A stretch of 64,000 bases of DNA, taken from the NCBI RefSeq assembly GCF_022664395.1, contig NZ_JAKRET010000001.1, positions 434,001 to 498,000 of the forward strand, in the 5' to 3' direction. A program made the translations under genes and the position numbers. Position 1 is the stretch's first letter; the number at the start of each line of letters is the position of its first letter. Source of the DNA: Sphingomonas lacusdianchii (lineage in GTDB: Bacteria > Pseudomonadota > Alphaproteobacteria > Sphingomonadales > Sphingomonadaceae). This document shows positions 27,041 through 34,736 of the stretch, piece by piece. Under the pieces are notes generated by a model. That model saw only the letters and a list, made by a program, of their open reading frames with translations, had not been told where the DNA came from and ran no database searches.

Positions 27041-27945
27041 TGGCGACGATCGCGCCGCCGGTGTCGCTGAACGCCGCCCTTCGCGAAATCTCGGCAGAGA
27101 TGGATCGCCAGTTCGATGCGCTGCTGCCGGTGCCCGGCGATCCGCGCGCGAACCTGTACCGCGCGATGCGGCATGCCGCGATCGGCGGTGGCAAGCGGCT
27201 GCGGCCGTTGCTGGTCTTCGCAACCGCGCGGCTGTTCAATGTCGAGCGCAGCCGTGCCGCGCGCGCCGCGCTCGCGATCGAATGCATCCATGTCTACAGC
27301 CTGATCCACGACGACCTGCCGGCCATGGACGACGACGATATGCGGCGCGGCAAGCCGACCGTCCACAAGGCGTATGACGAAGCCACCGCGATCCTTGCCG
27401 GCGATTGCCTGCATGCGCTGGCGTTCGAAATCCTCGCGCATGAAGCGACGCATCCTGACAGTCACGTCCGTATCGAGTTGATCGCCGACCTGGCGCACGC
27501 ATCGGGGCCGTCGGGCATGGCCGGTGGACAGGCGATGGACCTCGAAGCGGAGGAAACCAGCTTCGACCTCAATACCGTCACCCGGTTGCAGGCGATGAAG
27601 ACCGGCGCGTTGATCGCCTGTTCGGTCGAAGCGGGCGCAATCCTCGGCCGGCTGCCCGCCGATCAGCGCACCTCGCTGCGAGGGTTCGCCCGCGATATCG
27701 GGCTCGCCTTTCAGATTGCCGACGACATTCTCGACGTCGAAGGCGACGAGGCGGCGGTCGGCAAGGCGCTGCGCAAGGATGGCGAGGCGGGCAAGGAGAC
27801 GTTCCTGTCGCTGCTCGGCCTCGACCGCGCCCGCGAACAGGCGCGGATGCTGGTCGAACAATCGATCGAGCATCTGCGCGACTTCGGCCACGAAGCCGAC
27901 CTGCTGCGCGCCATCGCCCGCTATGTGCTGGAGCGCGATCGGTGA
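27040..27945 (+). CDS. ispA: farnesyl diphosphate synthase (polyprenyl synthetase)
   Basis: Condenses isopentenyl and allylic diphosphates to farnesyl diphosphate for ubiquinone, undecaprenyl and hopanoid or carotenoid precursors. The 301-residue protein has the first aspartate-rich motif DDLPAMDDDD (about residues 88-97), the second DDILDVEGD (about 226-230), and the GGGKRLRPLL substrate-binding loop. The xseB-ispA order is widespread in proteobacteria. It overlaps coaD by GTGA. Chain-length specificity is inferred from this context. Confidence 0.93.
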   Translation: MATIAPPVSLNAALREISAEMDRQFDALLPVPGDPRANLYRAMRHAAIGGGKRLRPLLVFATARLFNVERSRAARAALAIECIHVYSLIHDDLPAMDDDDMRRGKPTVHKAYDEATAILAGDCLHALAFEILAHEATHPDSHVRIELIADLAHASGPSGMAGGQAMDLEAEETSFDLNTVTRLQAMKTGALIACSVEAGAILGRLPADQRTSLRGFARDIGLAFQIADDILDVEGDEAAVGKALRKDGEAGKETFLSLLGLDRAREQARMLVEQSIEHLRDFGHEADLLRAIARYVLERDR

Positions 27946-28442
27946 GGATCGGCGTCTATCCCGGCACCTTCGATCCGATCACGCGCGGGCATATGGATAT
28001 CATCCGGCGCGGCGCGAAGCTGGTCGACCGGCTGGTCATCGGCGTGACGACCAACCCGTCGAAATCGCCGATGTTCTCGCTCGACGAACGCCTCGCCATG
28101 GTCGAGCGCGAAGTGGCCGGGGTCGCGGGCGATATTCGAGTGGTCGCGTTCGATGCGCTGCTGATGACCTTTGCCGAGAGGCAGGGGGCAAGCGTCATCG
28201 TGCGGGGCCTGCGCGCCGTCGCCGACTTCGAATATGAATATCAGATGGCGGGCATGAACCAGCAGCTGAACGACCGGATCGAGACGGTCTTCCTGATGGC
28301 CGACGTATCGCTGCAACCGATCGCGTCGCGGCTGGTCAAGGAGATCGCGATGTATGGCGGGTCGATCGCCAAGTTCGTGTCGCCGGCGGTGTGTGAAGAG
28401 GTAGCCGCCCGGGTCGAGCGGATCGGGCGCAAGGGCGACTAA
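27942..28442 (+). CDS. coaD: phosphopantetheine adenylyltransferase
   Basis: Adenylates 4'-phosphopantetheine to dephospho-CoA, the penultimate step of coenzyme A synthesis. A 166-residue protein starting with GTG at 27942 (RIGVYPGTFDPITRGH); the TRGH is the nucleotidyltransferase (T/H)xGH motif. RGLRAVADFEYEYQMAGMN and the IASRLVKEIA helix (ISSTxVKE-like) are as in the family. Coupled to ispA by GTGA, and its stop overlaps that of dedA tail to tail. Confidence 0.95.
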   Translation: MRIGVYPGTFDPITRGHMDIIRRGAKLVDRLVIGVTTNPSKSPMFSLDERLAMVEREVAGVAGDIRVVAFDALLMTFAERQGASVIVRGLRAVADFEYEYQMAGMNQQLNDRIETVFLMADVSLQPIASRLVKEIAMYGGSIAKFVSPAVCEEVAARVERIGRKGD

Positions 28443-28990
28443 CGCCGTCGCCACCACCAGGTCAGTCCGCCCAGCAGCACGATCGCGATGCCGCCGCCGG
28501 CCAGCACCTGCCACGACGGCAGCCAGCGGCCGATGAGTTCGCTGAGGCCATGGCCGAACCAATAGCCGATCGAGACGAAGATCGTCGCCCATAGCAGCGC
28601 CGCCGATCCGTTGAGGACCGCGAAGCGGGTGAGCGGCAGGCGGGTGGTGCCGATCGCGACCGGGCTGACGGTGCGCAATCCGTAAAGGAAGCGGAAGGCA
28701 AAGACGAACAGCGTCGGATGCCGTTCGAACGTCGTCAACGCGCGGGCGAAGGCCGGCTTTTCCTGCCAGCGGACCACGCGCGGATGATGGCGGAAGCGGC
28801 GTCCGGCGGCGAAAAAGAGCTGGTCGGCGATGAACGATCCGATCGCGGCGGCGAGGACTGCGCCGACATAGGGCAGCACCCCGCGCTGGACCATGATCCC
28901 GCCGAGGATGACGACCGTCTCCCCCTCCATACCCGCGCCGAGAACCAATGCGGCGAGGCCGTAGCGGGCGATCAGCGCCTCGATCGTCAT
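28439..28990 (-). CDS. DedA/SNARE-associated-family membrane protein
   Basis: A 183-residue polytopic inner-membrane protein of the DedA superfamily, linked to undecaprenyl-phosphate or lipid scrambling and membrane homeostasis. The family's GMEGETVVILGGIMVQRG stretch, the charged re-entrant-like loop FRFLYGLRTVSPVAIGTTR with the two Arg residues, and four or five hydrophobic segments are seen. ATG at 28990 chosen to avoid an N-terminal basic extension. It is divergent from ctaA, and the 91-base gap holds both starts. Confidence 0.85.
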   Translation of the reverse strand: MTIEALIARYGLAALVLGAGMEGETVVILGGIMVQRGVLPYVGAVLAAAIGSFIADQLFFAAGRRFRHHPRVVRWQEKPAFARALTTFERHPTLFVFAFRFLYGLRTVSPVAIGTTRLPLTRFAVLNGSAALLWATIFVSIGYWFGHGLSELIGRWLPSWQVLAGGGIAIVLLGGLTWWWRRR

Positions 28991-29081
28991 GGGCAGGCTT
29001 TCGGCATGGCGGCACCGTAGCGGCAAGTCCCGGCGGGTAAAGCGAAACACGCCCCTTCCGCGCGACGGGTACGAACGCTAG

Positions 29082-30122
29082 ATGCCGGACATGCTCGCTC
29101 CGCCCCTTCCCTCGCGCGCCCGGCCGGGTGCAATCGCCCGCTGGCTGTGGTGGGTCGCCGCGCTGATCGTGGCGATGGTCGTGGTCGGCGGCATCACCCG
29201 GCTGACCGAATCCGGACTGTCGATCACCGAATGGAAGCCGTTGTCGGGGACGATCCCGCCGCTCAACGCCGCGCAGTGGGAGGCGGAGTTCGCCAATTAC
29301 CGGCGCATTCCGGAATATCAGCTGCTCAATCAGGGCATGACGCTGGCACAGTTCAAGGGCATCTTCTTCTGGGAATATGTCCATCGCCTGCTGGGGCGCG
29401 TGATCGGGCTGGCCTTCGCATTCCCGCTCGCATGGTTCTGGATCCGGGGTGCAATCCCGACCGGATATAAGGGGCGGTTGCTGGCGCTGCTGGCGCTCGG
29501 TGGCCTGCAAGGCGCGATCGGATGGTGGATGGTCGCGTCGGGGCTGTCGGTGCGGACCGACGTGTCGCACATCCGGCTGGCGGTACATCTGCTCAACGCG
29601 TTGCTCATTCTGGCAGGGACGGTGTGGACCGCGCTCGACCTGCGCGAGCTGGCGGCGGATCGCTATGCGCGGCCAGCGCGGATGACGGCGATCGGCGCGA
29701 TCGCGGGGCTGGTGCTGTTCGTGCAACTGCTGTTCGGGGCATGGGTCGCCGGGCTGAACGCGGGGCTGGTGACGAACGAGTGGCCGCTGATGAACGGGCG
29801 GTTCTTTCCGGCGGACGAATGGGCGGCGCGCGCCCCGCTCGATGCGATCGTCAACGACCCCTATGTCGTTCACTTCATTCACCGCTGGTGGGCGTGGGTC
29901 ACGGTCGCGGCGCTGATCGTGCTGGCGCGGGCCGCAAAGCGTGCCGGGCATCCGAAGGTGGCGAAGGTTGTACATATCGCGTTTGGCATCCAGATCCTGC
30001 TGGGCATCGCGACGGTCATGACCGGGGTGCGGATCGAGGTGGCGGCGTTGCACCAGTTCGTGGGTGCGATGCTGGTGGTGGCGACGACATGGGCGGCGCA
30101 TGCAACCGGCCGGCGGCGATAG
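29082..30122 (+). CDS. ctaA: heme A synthase
   Basis: Converts heme O to heme A for the cytochrome c oxidase. A 346-residue membrane protein with about eight transmembrane segments and the alphaproteobacterial COX15/CtaA signature GGITRLTESGLSITEWKP near residue 35-52. Conserved His residues for heme binding occur in FWEYVHRLLGR and HFIHRWWAW. No ctaB or cox genes are nearby. It ends 128 bases before rplM, in the same direction. Confidence 0.95.
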   Translation: MPDMLAPPLPSRARPGAIARWLWWVAALIVAMVVVGGITRLTESGLSITEWKPLSGTIPPLNAAQWEAEFANYRRIPEYQLLNQGMTLAQFKGIFFWEYVHRLLGRVIGLAFAFPLAWFWIRGAIPTGYKGRLLALLALGGLQGAIGWWMVASGLSVRTDVSHIRLAVHLLNALLILAGTVWTALDLRELAADRYARPARMTAIGAIAGLVLFVQLLFGAWVAGLNAGLVTNEWPLMNGRFFPADEWAARAPLDAIVNDPYVVHFIHRWWAWVTVAALIVLARAAKRAGHPKVAKVVHIAFGIQILLGIATVMTGVRIEVAALHQFVGAMLVVATTWAAHATGRRR

Positions 30123-30250
30123 GGTATTCAGATACCCGTCAGCAAAGCCGCACATTACTTGACTTTCGGCGGTCGTGCGGGCAATTGGCCGGCGTTCGCA
30201 CCGCTCCGGTTCGGGGTGGCTGCGGTTAACTTCCGAAAGGTCCAACGCCC

Positions 30251-30730
30251 ATGAAGGCGCTCATGAAGACCACCAAGTCGGCCAAGCCGCACGAGGTGGA
30301 GAAGAAGTGGCATATCGTCGATGCCGACGGCCTGGTGGTCGGTCGCGCTGCGTCGATCATCGCCAACGTGCTGCGCGGCAAGCACAAGACGTCGTTCACC
30401 CCGCATGTCGATTGCGGTGACAATGTCGTCGTCATCAATGCCGACAAGATCCGCTTCACCTCGAACAAGGCGAAGACGAAGACCTATTACAAGCACACCG
30501 GCTATGCCGGCGGCATCAAGGCGGTCACCGCCGAGAAGGTCCTCGAAGGTCGTTTCCCCGAGCGCGTCCTCGAAAAGGCCGTCGAGCGGATGATTCCGCG
30601 CGGTCCGCTGGGCCGTGAGCAGATGCGCAACCTGCGTATCTTCAAGGGTGCGGAGCATCCGCACGCAGCGCAGAACCCCGAGGTTCTCGACATCGCGGGC
30701 ATGAACCGCAAGAACAAGGTGGGCGCATAA
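30251..30730 (+). CDS. rplM: 50S ribosomal protein L13
   Basis: A 159-residue early-assembly protein of the large subunit; family markers are [30 protein letters not shown] and [18 protein letters not shown]. The ATG at 30251 has an alternative in-frame ATG twelve bases later. Bases 30728-30732 are TAATG, so rpsI translation is coupled to it, the usual rplM-rpsI operon. The upstream 128 bases should contain the operon promoter; TTGACT at 30154-30159 is a possible -35, without a convincing -10. Confidence 0.98.
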   Translation: MKALMKTTKSAKPHEVEKKWHIVDADGLVVGRAASIIANVLRGKHKTSFTPHVDCGDNVVVINADKIRFTSNKAKTKTYYKHTGYAGGIKAVTAEKVLEGRFPERVLEKAVERMIPRGPLGREQMRNLRIFKGAEHPHAAQNPEVLDIAGMNRKNKVGA

Positions 30731-31290
30731 TGTCCGACAACCGCCAGTCCCTTTCCGACCTTGCGAACCTGACCGGTCAGCAGGCACCCGCCGCCGCCCA
30801 GCAGGCCGCTCCGGCCGCCGAAGTTGGCACCGACGCCCCCGCCGCCGCTCCGGTCGAGCCGGCCCGTCCGACCATGCCGCTGCGCGCGCAGGAAATCGAC
30901 GCCTATGGCCGCGCCTATGCGACCGGCCGTCGCAAGGACGCCGTCGCCCGCGTGTGGCTGAAGCCGGGTTCGGGCAAGATCACGATCAACGGTCGCGATC
31001 AGGAAGTATATTTCGCACGTCCGACGCTGCGTCTCGTCATCAACCAGCCGTTCGGCGTCGCCGACCGCAATGGTCAGTATGACGTGATCTGCACCGTCAA
31101 GGGCGGCGGCCTGTCGGGTCAGGCCGGCGCGGTCAAGCATGGCATCAGCCAGGCGCTGACCCGCTACGAGCCGATCCTGCGTGCGCCGGTCAAGGCCGCC
31201 GGGTTCCTGACCCGCGACAGCCGCGCCGTCGAGCGCAAAAAGTACGGCAAGGCGAAGGCCCGCCGCAGCTTCCAGTTCTCGAAGCGCTAA
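30730..31290 (+). CDS. rpsI: 30S ribosomal protein S9
   Basis: A 186-residue S9, longer than the roughly 130 residues of E. coli because of an Ala/Pro-rich N-terminal extension to about residue 55. The C-terminal half is standard: [34 protein letters not shown] and the Lys/Arg tail ending QFSKR that reaches the P-site tRNA. Follows rplM with a one-base overlap and is followed by several hairpins (31298-31506). Confidence 0.98.
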   Translation: MSDNRQSLSDLANLTGQQAPAAAQQAAPAAEVGTDAPAAAPVEPARPTMPLRAQEIDAYGRAYATGRRKDAVARVWLKPGSGKITINGRDQEVYFARPTLRLVINQPFGVADRNGQYDVICTVKGGGLSGQAGAVKHGISQALTRYEPILRAPVKAAGFLTRDSRAVERKKYGKAKARRSFQFSKR

Positions 31291-31297
31291 GGTTACT

Positions 31298-31329
31298 CAC
31301 GAAGCACGTCCCGACGGGCGTGCTTCGTG
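31298..31329 (+). terminator. perfect hairpin just after rpsI, probable terminator or 3'-end element
   Basis: CACGAAGCACG (31298-31308) and CGTGCTTCGTG (31319-31329) are perfect reverse complements with a 10-base loop, starting 8 bases after the rpsI stop. No T tract follows, so it may protect the mRNA end or slow polymerase rather than terminate alone; the intrinsic terminator seems to be further on at 31477. Confidence 0.6.
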
Positions 31330-31334
31330 GAAAT

Positions 31335-31399
31335 GGCCCGCTTTCCCATTCGGACACCCGACCAGCAGATGCTGTGCGGGCCCGAACGGGGAGCGGGCC
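31335..31399 (+). other. extended nested stem-loop downstream of rpsI
   Basis: Outer arms GGCCCGCTTTCCCATTCGG (31335-31353) and a matching 18-base arm (31382-31399) pair with few interruptions. Inside, CCCG (31357-31360) pairs with CGGG (31377-31380) and CAGCA with TGCTG around a two-base GA loop. Such a nested 65-base structure would be very stable. It is followed by another small stem-loop (GGTGAC...GTCACG) near 31410-31427. No known RNA family was recognised. Confidence 0.55.
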
Positions 31400-31476
31400 G
31401 TCGCCGTTTATGGTGACGCCGGTCACGCCGGGGCGGAGAAAAGGTTCTGCCTTTGCGGTCAACAGTACGCACTTTG

Positions 31477-31506
31477 GGGCGGTCCGGTATCGGGCCGCCC
31501 TTTTCG
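31477..31506 (+). terminator. Rho-independent terminator upstream of the methyltransferase
   Basis: GGGCGG-T-CCG-GTAT-CGG-G-CCGCCC at 31477-31500 folds to a 9-pair stem with a tetraloop, followed by TTTTCGTTT. It is the best intrinsic terminator for rplM-rpsI transcripts, about 187 bases after the rpsI stop, and separates that operon from the methyltransferase gene at 31573. Confidence 0.75.
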
Positions 31507-31572
31507 TTTGTACCGTAACCGTATAGCGAGTGCCCGTCCGCACGCTGGCGGAGCCGGAATCCAAGAGACGCC

Positions 31573-32322
31573 ATGACCTCGCGTGCCAAAACATCGTTGC
31601 TGCCGCTTGCCGATTCGGACCTGTGGCCCGACGAACTGCGCCGCAGCCTGTCCGACAAGCTGTTCACCATTGCCTTCGGTGCGATCCAGTGGCCGTGGCT
31701 GCTGCGCAGCCTGTCGGGCGGCAAGCGCGCAGACAAGGCGCGGCTGATGGCCGAACTGGGCCTTGCGGCCGATGCGCTGCCCAATCTGGGAAGCTGGAAG
31801 GCGGATACCGGCTATCTGTCGCTGATCGTCGAACAGATCGCTGCCAGCCGGCCGCGCACCGTCGTCGAACTGGGCACCGGCGCGTCGAGCCTGGTGACCG
31901 GTGCGGCGCTTACAAAACATGGCGGCGGGCAGCTCATCAGCTTCGACCAGCATGCCGGCTTCGTCGACGCGACGCGCGAATGGCTGGCCGAACATGGCAT
32001 CGCTGCCGATCTGCGGGCGGCGCCGCTGGTCGAGGCACCGGGCGACTGGCCGGGCGTGTGGTACGATATCGATGCGCTGCCCGATCAGGTCGACCTGTTA
32101 CTGATCGACGGGCCGCCATGGACGATCCATCCCTATGTCCGTGGCGCGGCCGAAACCTTGTTCGACCGGTTGCCGGTGGGCGGCGTGGTCATGCTCGACG
32201 ATGGCGCGCGGCCGGGCGAACGGGTGGTCGCACAGCGCTGGCGGCGGCGCTGGCCGAATTTCCGCTTCGAACTGGTCAATCGCGGGACCAAGGGGACGTT
32301 GATCGGGCGACGGATGGCTTGA
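31573..32322 (+). CDS. class I SAM-dependent methyltransferase
   Basis: A 249-residue Rossmann methyltransferase. The SAM-binding motif I is VVELGTGASSLVTGA (about residues 98-112), with motif II LISFDQHAGF and the LLLIDGPPW acidic catalytic-region motif. Similar to the FkbM/TylF type or to carbohydrate-modifying methyltransferases that use the DGPP segment; substrate unknown. Starts 66 bases after the terminator, alone in its transcription unit. Confidence 0.8.
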   Translation: MTSRAKTSLLPLADSDLWPDELRRSLSDKLFTIAFGAIQWPWLLRSLSGGKRADKARLMAELGLAADALPNLGSWKADTGYLSLIVEQIAASRPRTVVELGTGASSLVTGAALTKHGGGQLISFDQHAGFVDATREWLAEHGIAADLRAAPLVEAPGDWPGVWYDIDALPDQVDLLLIDGPPWTIHPYVRGAAETLFDRLPVGGVVMLDDGARPGERVVAQRWRRRWPNFRFELVNRGTKGTLIGRRMA

Positions 32323-32402
32323 GCGGTTGAGGCGCGGCGACGTTGCCGGGCCGGGGTTGATAGAATTTCGGCGAGCATCGTCTGCCTGCCTCTTGGTTGC
32401 AT

Positions 32403-32491
32403 CCGTACCCCCGCGAAGGCGGGGGTCCAGGGCCAAGCAGAACGAAGGCCTGTGCGCCGGGCCCTGGATCCCCGCCTTCGCGGGGATACGG
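32403..32491. repeat. interspersed palindromic repeat, GCGAAGG type
   Basis: Two 32-base arms, 32403-32434 and 32460-32491, are reverse complements at 30 of 32 positions. Each arm is itself a hairpin (CCCCCGC-GAA-GGCGGGGG). A second copy with core CCCCGC-GCAGG-CGGGG lies at 39210-39289. Together with the element at 32563-32645 this occupies much of the 412-base gap 32323-32734; I saw no gene there. Confidence 0.8.
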
Positions 32492-32562
32492 CGTAAGGCA
32501 CCTTGGCAGAGACGGTCTGGTCTGGCGCCGGCCCTTATGACCTGATCCAGCTAACCGGAAAC

Positions 32563-32645
32563 GTCGCCCCAGCGGAGGCCCCGGCGCCTCGTGCGGCTCT
32601 TGTCCCGCGTCACCACCGGGAGATCCCAGCCTGCGCTGGGATGAC
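32563..32645. repeat. degenerate interspersed inverted repeat, CCCCAGC type
   Basis: GTCGCCCCAGCGGAGGCC at 32563 begins a left arm that pairs imperfectly with the right arm AGATCCCAGCCTGCGCTGGG near 32621-32640. It is a diverged relative of the element at 4837-4913 and lies next to the GCGAAGG-type repeat, so two repeat families are adjacent here. The 16-base stretch CCGGAAACGTCGCCCC that precedes it also occurs near 46045. Confidence 0.6.
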
Positions 32646-32734
32646 GGCTGACTCGATTTGGATGGGCCAGTCTCTAGGCGCACGAGTAGCGGGCCCCGGT
32701 TCAGGTCCAAGGCGACGGGGATTACGGCGACCCC

Positions 32735-33493
32735 CTACCCGCCCATCGTTACCGGCTCGTCCTGCGCGCCCATTTTGCGTGCGATCGTTTCGAACTCGCG
32801 GCCCTCGATGCGGATTTCGTTGAACGACGGCGGGTCGCGGCGGGTACGGGTCGACAGCGTGCCTGCACCGATCATGCGCAGCCGGCCCTTGACGGTGCGG
32901 TAGGGCAGGTCGAACGGGTCGTGGACATGACCCGACAGCACCGCATGGGCGCCGGCGGCAACGACCGCATCAAGTGCCGCCGCCCCGCCATCGGTCTCGC
33001 CACTCGATTTGGTGCCGACATCGACCAACGGATGATGCGCGGCGATGAAGATCAGGTCGCCCTTCGGCACGCGATCGATCAGTTTCAGCGTTCGGGCCAG
33101 CGCTTTCGGCCCGACATAACCCTTCGACCAGTCCCAGCGGAACTGGAAACGGGCCGTGGTCTTGAGCGGCACGATCGCGACGCCGTCGATCTCCAGCGGG
33201 CGTTCGATCATGCGTTCGAGCCGCTTGTAGCGCTTGTACGGCCGGACGAACCGGGCAAAGAGGTTGTAGAGCGGCAGGTCGTGGTTGCCGACCTCGACCG
33301 TGACCGGGCGGCCGAGGCTTTCGAGCCATTCGGCGGCAGCCTCGAACTCGGCAGTGCGGGCGCGCATCGTCAGGTCGCCGGTCATGATGATCGCATCGGG
33401 CTGTTCGCGCTTCACCGCTTCGCCGAACCATGCGATCGCCGCCTTGTCCTCCGCGCCGAAATGGACGTCGCTGACATGAAACAGGCGGATCAT
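32735..33493 (-). CDS. metallophosphoesterase
   Basis: A 252-residue calcineurin-like phosphoesterase with the metal motifs in order: DVHFG (N-terminal, DxH), GDLTMR (GDxxxR), GNHD (about residues 71-74), AAHHP and SGHVHDP. The ATG at 33493 (MIRLFHVSDVHFG) is preferred to an in-frame upstream start because the metal motif then sits near the N-terminus as usual. Likely acts on a nucleotide, phospholipid or cAMP-type substrate; not decidable. It lies downstream of the MFS gene on the same strand. Confidence 0.88.
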   Translation of the reverse strand: MIRLFHVSDVHFGAEDKAAIAWFGEAVKREQPDAIIMTGDLTMRARTAEFEAAAEWLESLGRPVTVEVGNHDLPLYNLFARFVRPYKRYKRLERMIERPLEIDGVAIVPLKTTARFQFRWDWSKGYVGPKALARTLKLIDRVPKGDLIFIAAHHPLVDVGTKSSGETDGGAAALDAVVAAGAHAVLSGHVHDPFDLPYRTVKGRLRMIGAGTLSTRTRRDPPSFNEIRIEGREFETIARKMGAQDEPVTMGG

Positions 33494-33539
33494 CGGGCAC
33501 TCCCCAGATATTGCGAGTGCAGCCAACGCGCGAGGGGGC

Positions 33540-34736
33540 CTAGCGCTCCGACCGGATGGTAAGCGCGGTCAGGCCGCCGGCTCCCGCGACCAGCGCCAGC
33601 GCGACGAACACCGCGCCCAGCCCCGCCCCGGCCGGCACCAGCGCGGCCAGCAAGGGCGGCACACAGGCAGGCACGGTGTTGGTGAGGTTGAGGATCGCCA
33701 GATCGCGGCCACGTGTGGCGGGCGACGGCAGCAACTGCATCGCCAGCGCCGAATGCAGCGCGAGGAACACCGACAGCCCGGTCTGCGTCACGCCATAGCC
33801 GATCGCCGCCCCCAAAAAGCCGGGGGCCAGCGCCATGCCGATCAGGCCGGTGACGACCAACAGGGTCGCGCCGCCCAGAAACGGCTTGCGCCCGCCGACC
33901 CGGTCCGACCAGCGCCCGGCGAGGATCGTGGCGACGACGACCACGCCGGTCACGACCGCCATCGCCTGAGCAACGGGTCCCGCCGCATCCCCCTGCCCCC
34001 GCCAGCGATCGGAGAAATGGAAAAAGGCATAGGCGGTCAGGCCGTTGCCAGCGACCTGCATCGCCAGCCGCGCGACCCAGGCGCGGATCAGGTCGCGACG
34101 GGCGAGCGCGGTCGTTGCCGGCGCCGCCGCATGGGCTCCGCCACCGGCACCGCGTTCGCGCACGAACAACAGGAACGGCACGATCATCACCGCCGCCAGC
34201 GCCACGTTCGCCGCGAACCGGGCGGCTTCGGTGGCGAAGAGCGGCGCGGTCACTGCCGCGGCCGACAACACGCCGATCGGGTGCGAGATGCCGAGCAGGC
34301 CCGACACCCGCCCCTTCGCGCCGTCGGGGACTTCGTCGGCCATCACCGCGACCATCGGCGCGAACATCAGGTTGAGCGCGACCTGCCACAAAGCGATCGC
34401 GACCAGCAGCGCGGTAGCGGTGGAGGCGGCATGGACGGCGGCGAAGGCGAAGGCGATGAGCACCAGCCCGAGCGCGATCGGCCCGCGCCGGCTGCCGCTG
34501 CGTCGCCAGCGCAGGTCGCTGAGCCAACCGGCGGCGATGTTGGCGATGCTGGCGACCAGCGCGCCGCCCAGCACCGCCTGCCCCAACAAAGTCACGCGAT
34601 TGGCGGGATCGATCGCGGCGACCTTCACCTGCAACAGGATCGACACGAACGGCATGAACGCGACGAACAGCCCGCAATAGGCGAGCGTGTAGAGCGCGAC
34701 GAACCCGCGCGGCATGCCGGCCGATGGCGGGATCAA
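33540..34736 (-). CDS. major facilitator superfamily transporter
   Basis: A 398-residue, about 12-helix permease, with the central cytoplasmic-loop-type AAGWLSDLRWRRSGSRR and a second loop AGRWSDRVGGRKPFLGG, both MFS GxxxDRxGRR-like motifs. Substrate is unknown; the fold is in the drug/sugar-exporter range. It overlaps the LOV kinase gene by ATGA (34733-34736), so it is translationally coupled to it and would share its stress-type promoter. Confidence 0.88.
   Translation of the reverse strand: MIPPSAGMPRGFVALYTLAYCGLFVAFMPFVSILLQVKVAAIDPANRVTLLGQAVLGGALVASIANIAAGWLSDLRWRRSGSRRGPIALGLVLIAFAFAAVHAASTATALLVAIALWQVALNLMFAPMVAVMADEVPDGAKGRVSGLLGISHPIGVLSAAAVTAPLFATEAARFAANVALAAVMIVPFLLFVRERGAGGGAHAAAPATTALARRDLIRAWVARLAMQVAGNGLTAYAFFHFSDRWRGQGDAAGPVAQAMAVVTGVVVVATILAGRWSDRVGGRKPFLGGATLLVVTGLIGMALAPGFLGAAIGYGVTQTGLSVFLALHSALAMQLLPSPATRGRDLAILNLTNTVPACVPPLLAALVPAGAGLGAVFVALALVAGAGGLTALTIRSER

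Noticed and set aside
27921..30245. 774-codon minus-strand open frame
   Set aside because: Antisense over coaD and ctaA; the in-frame dedA-like reading uses a different frame.
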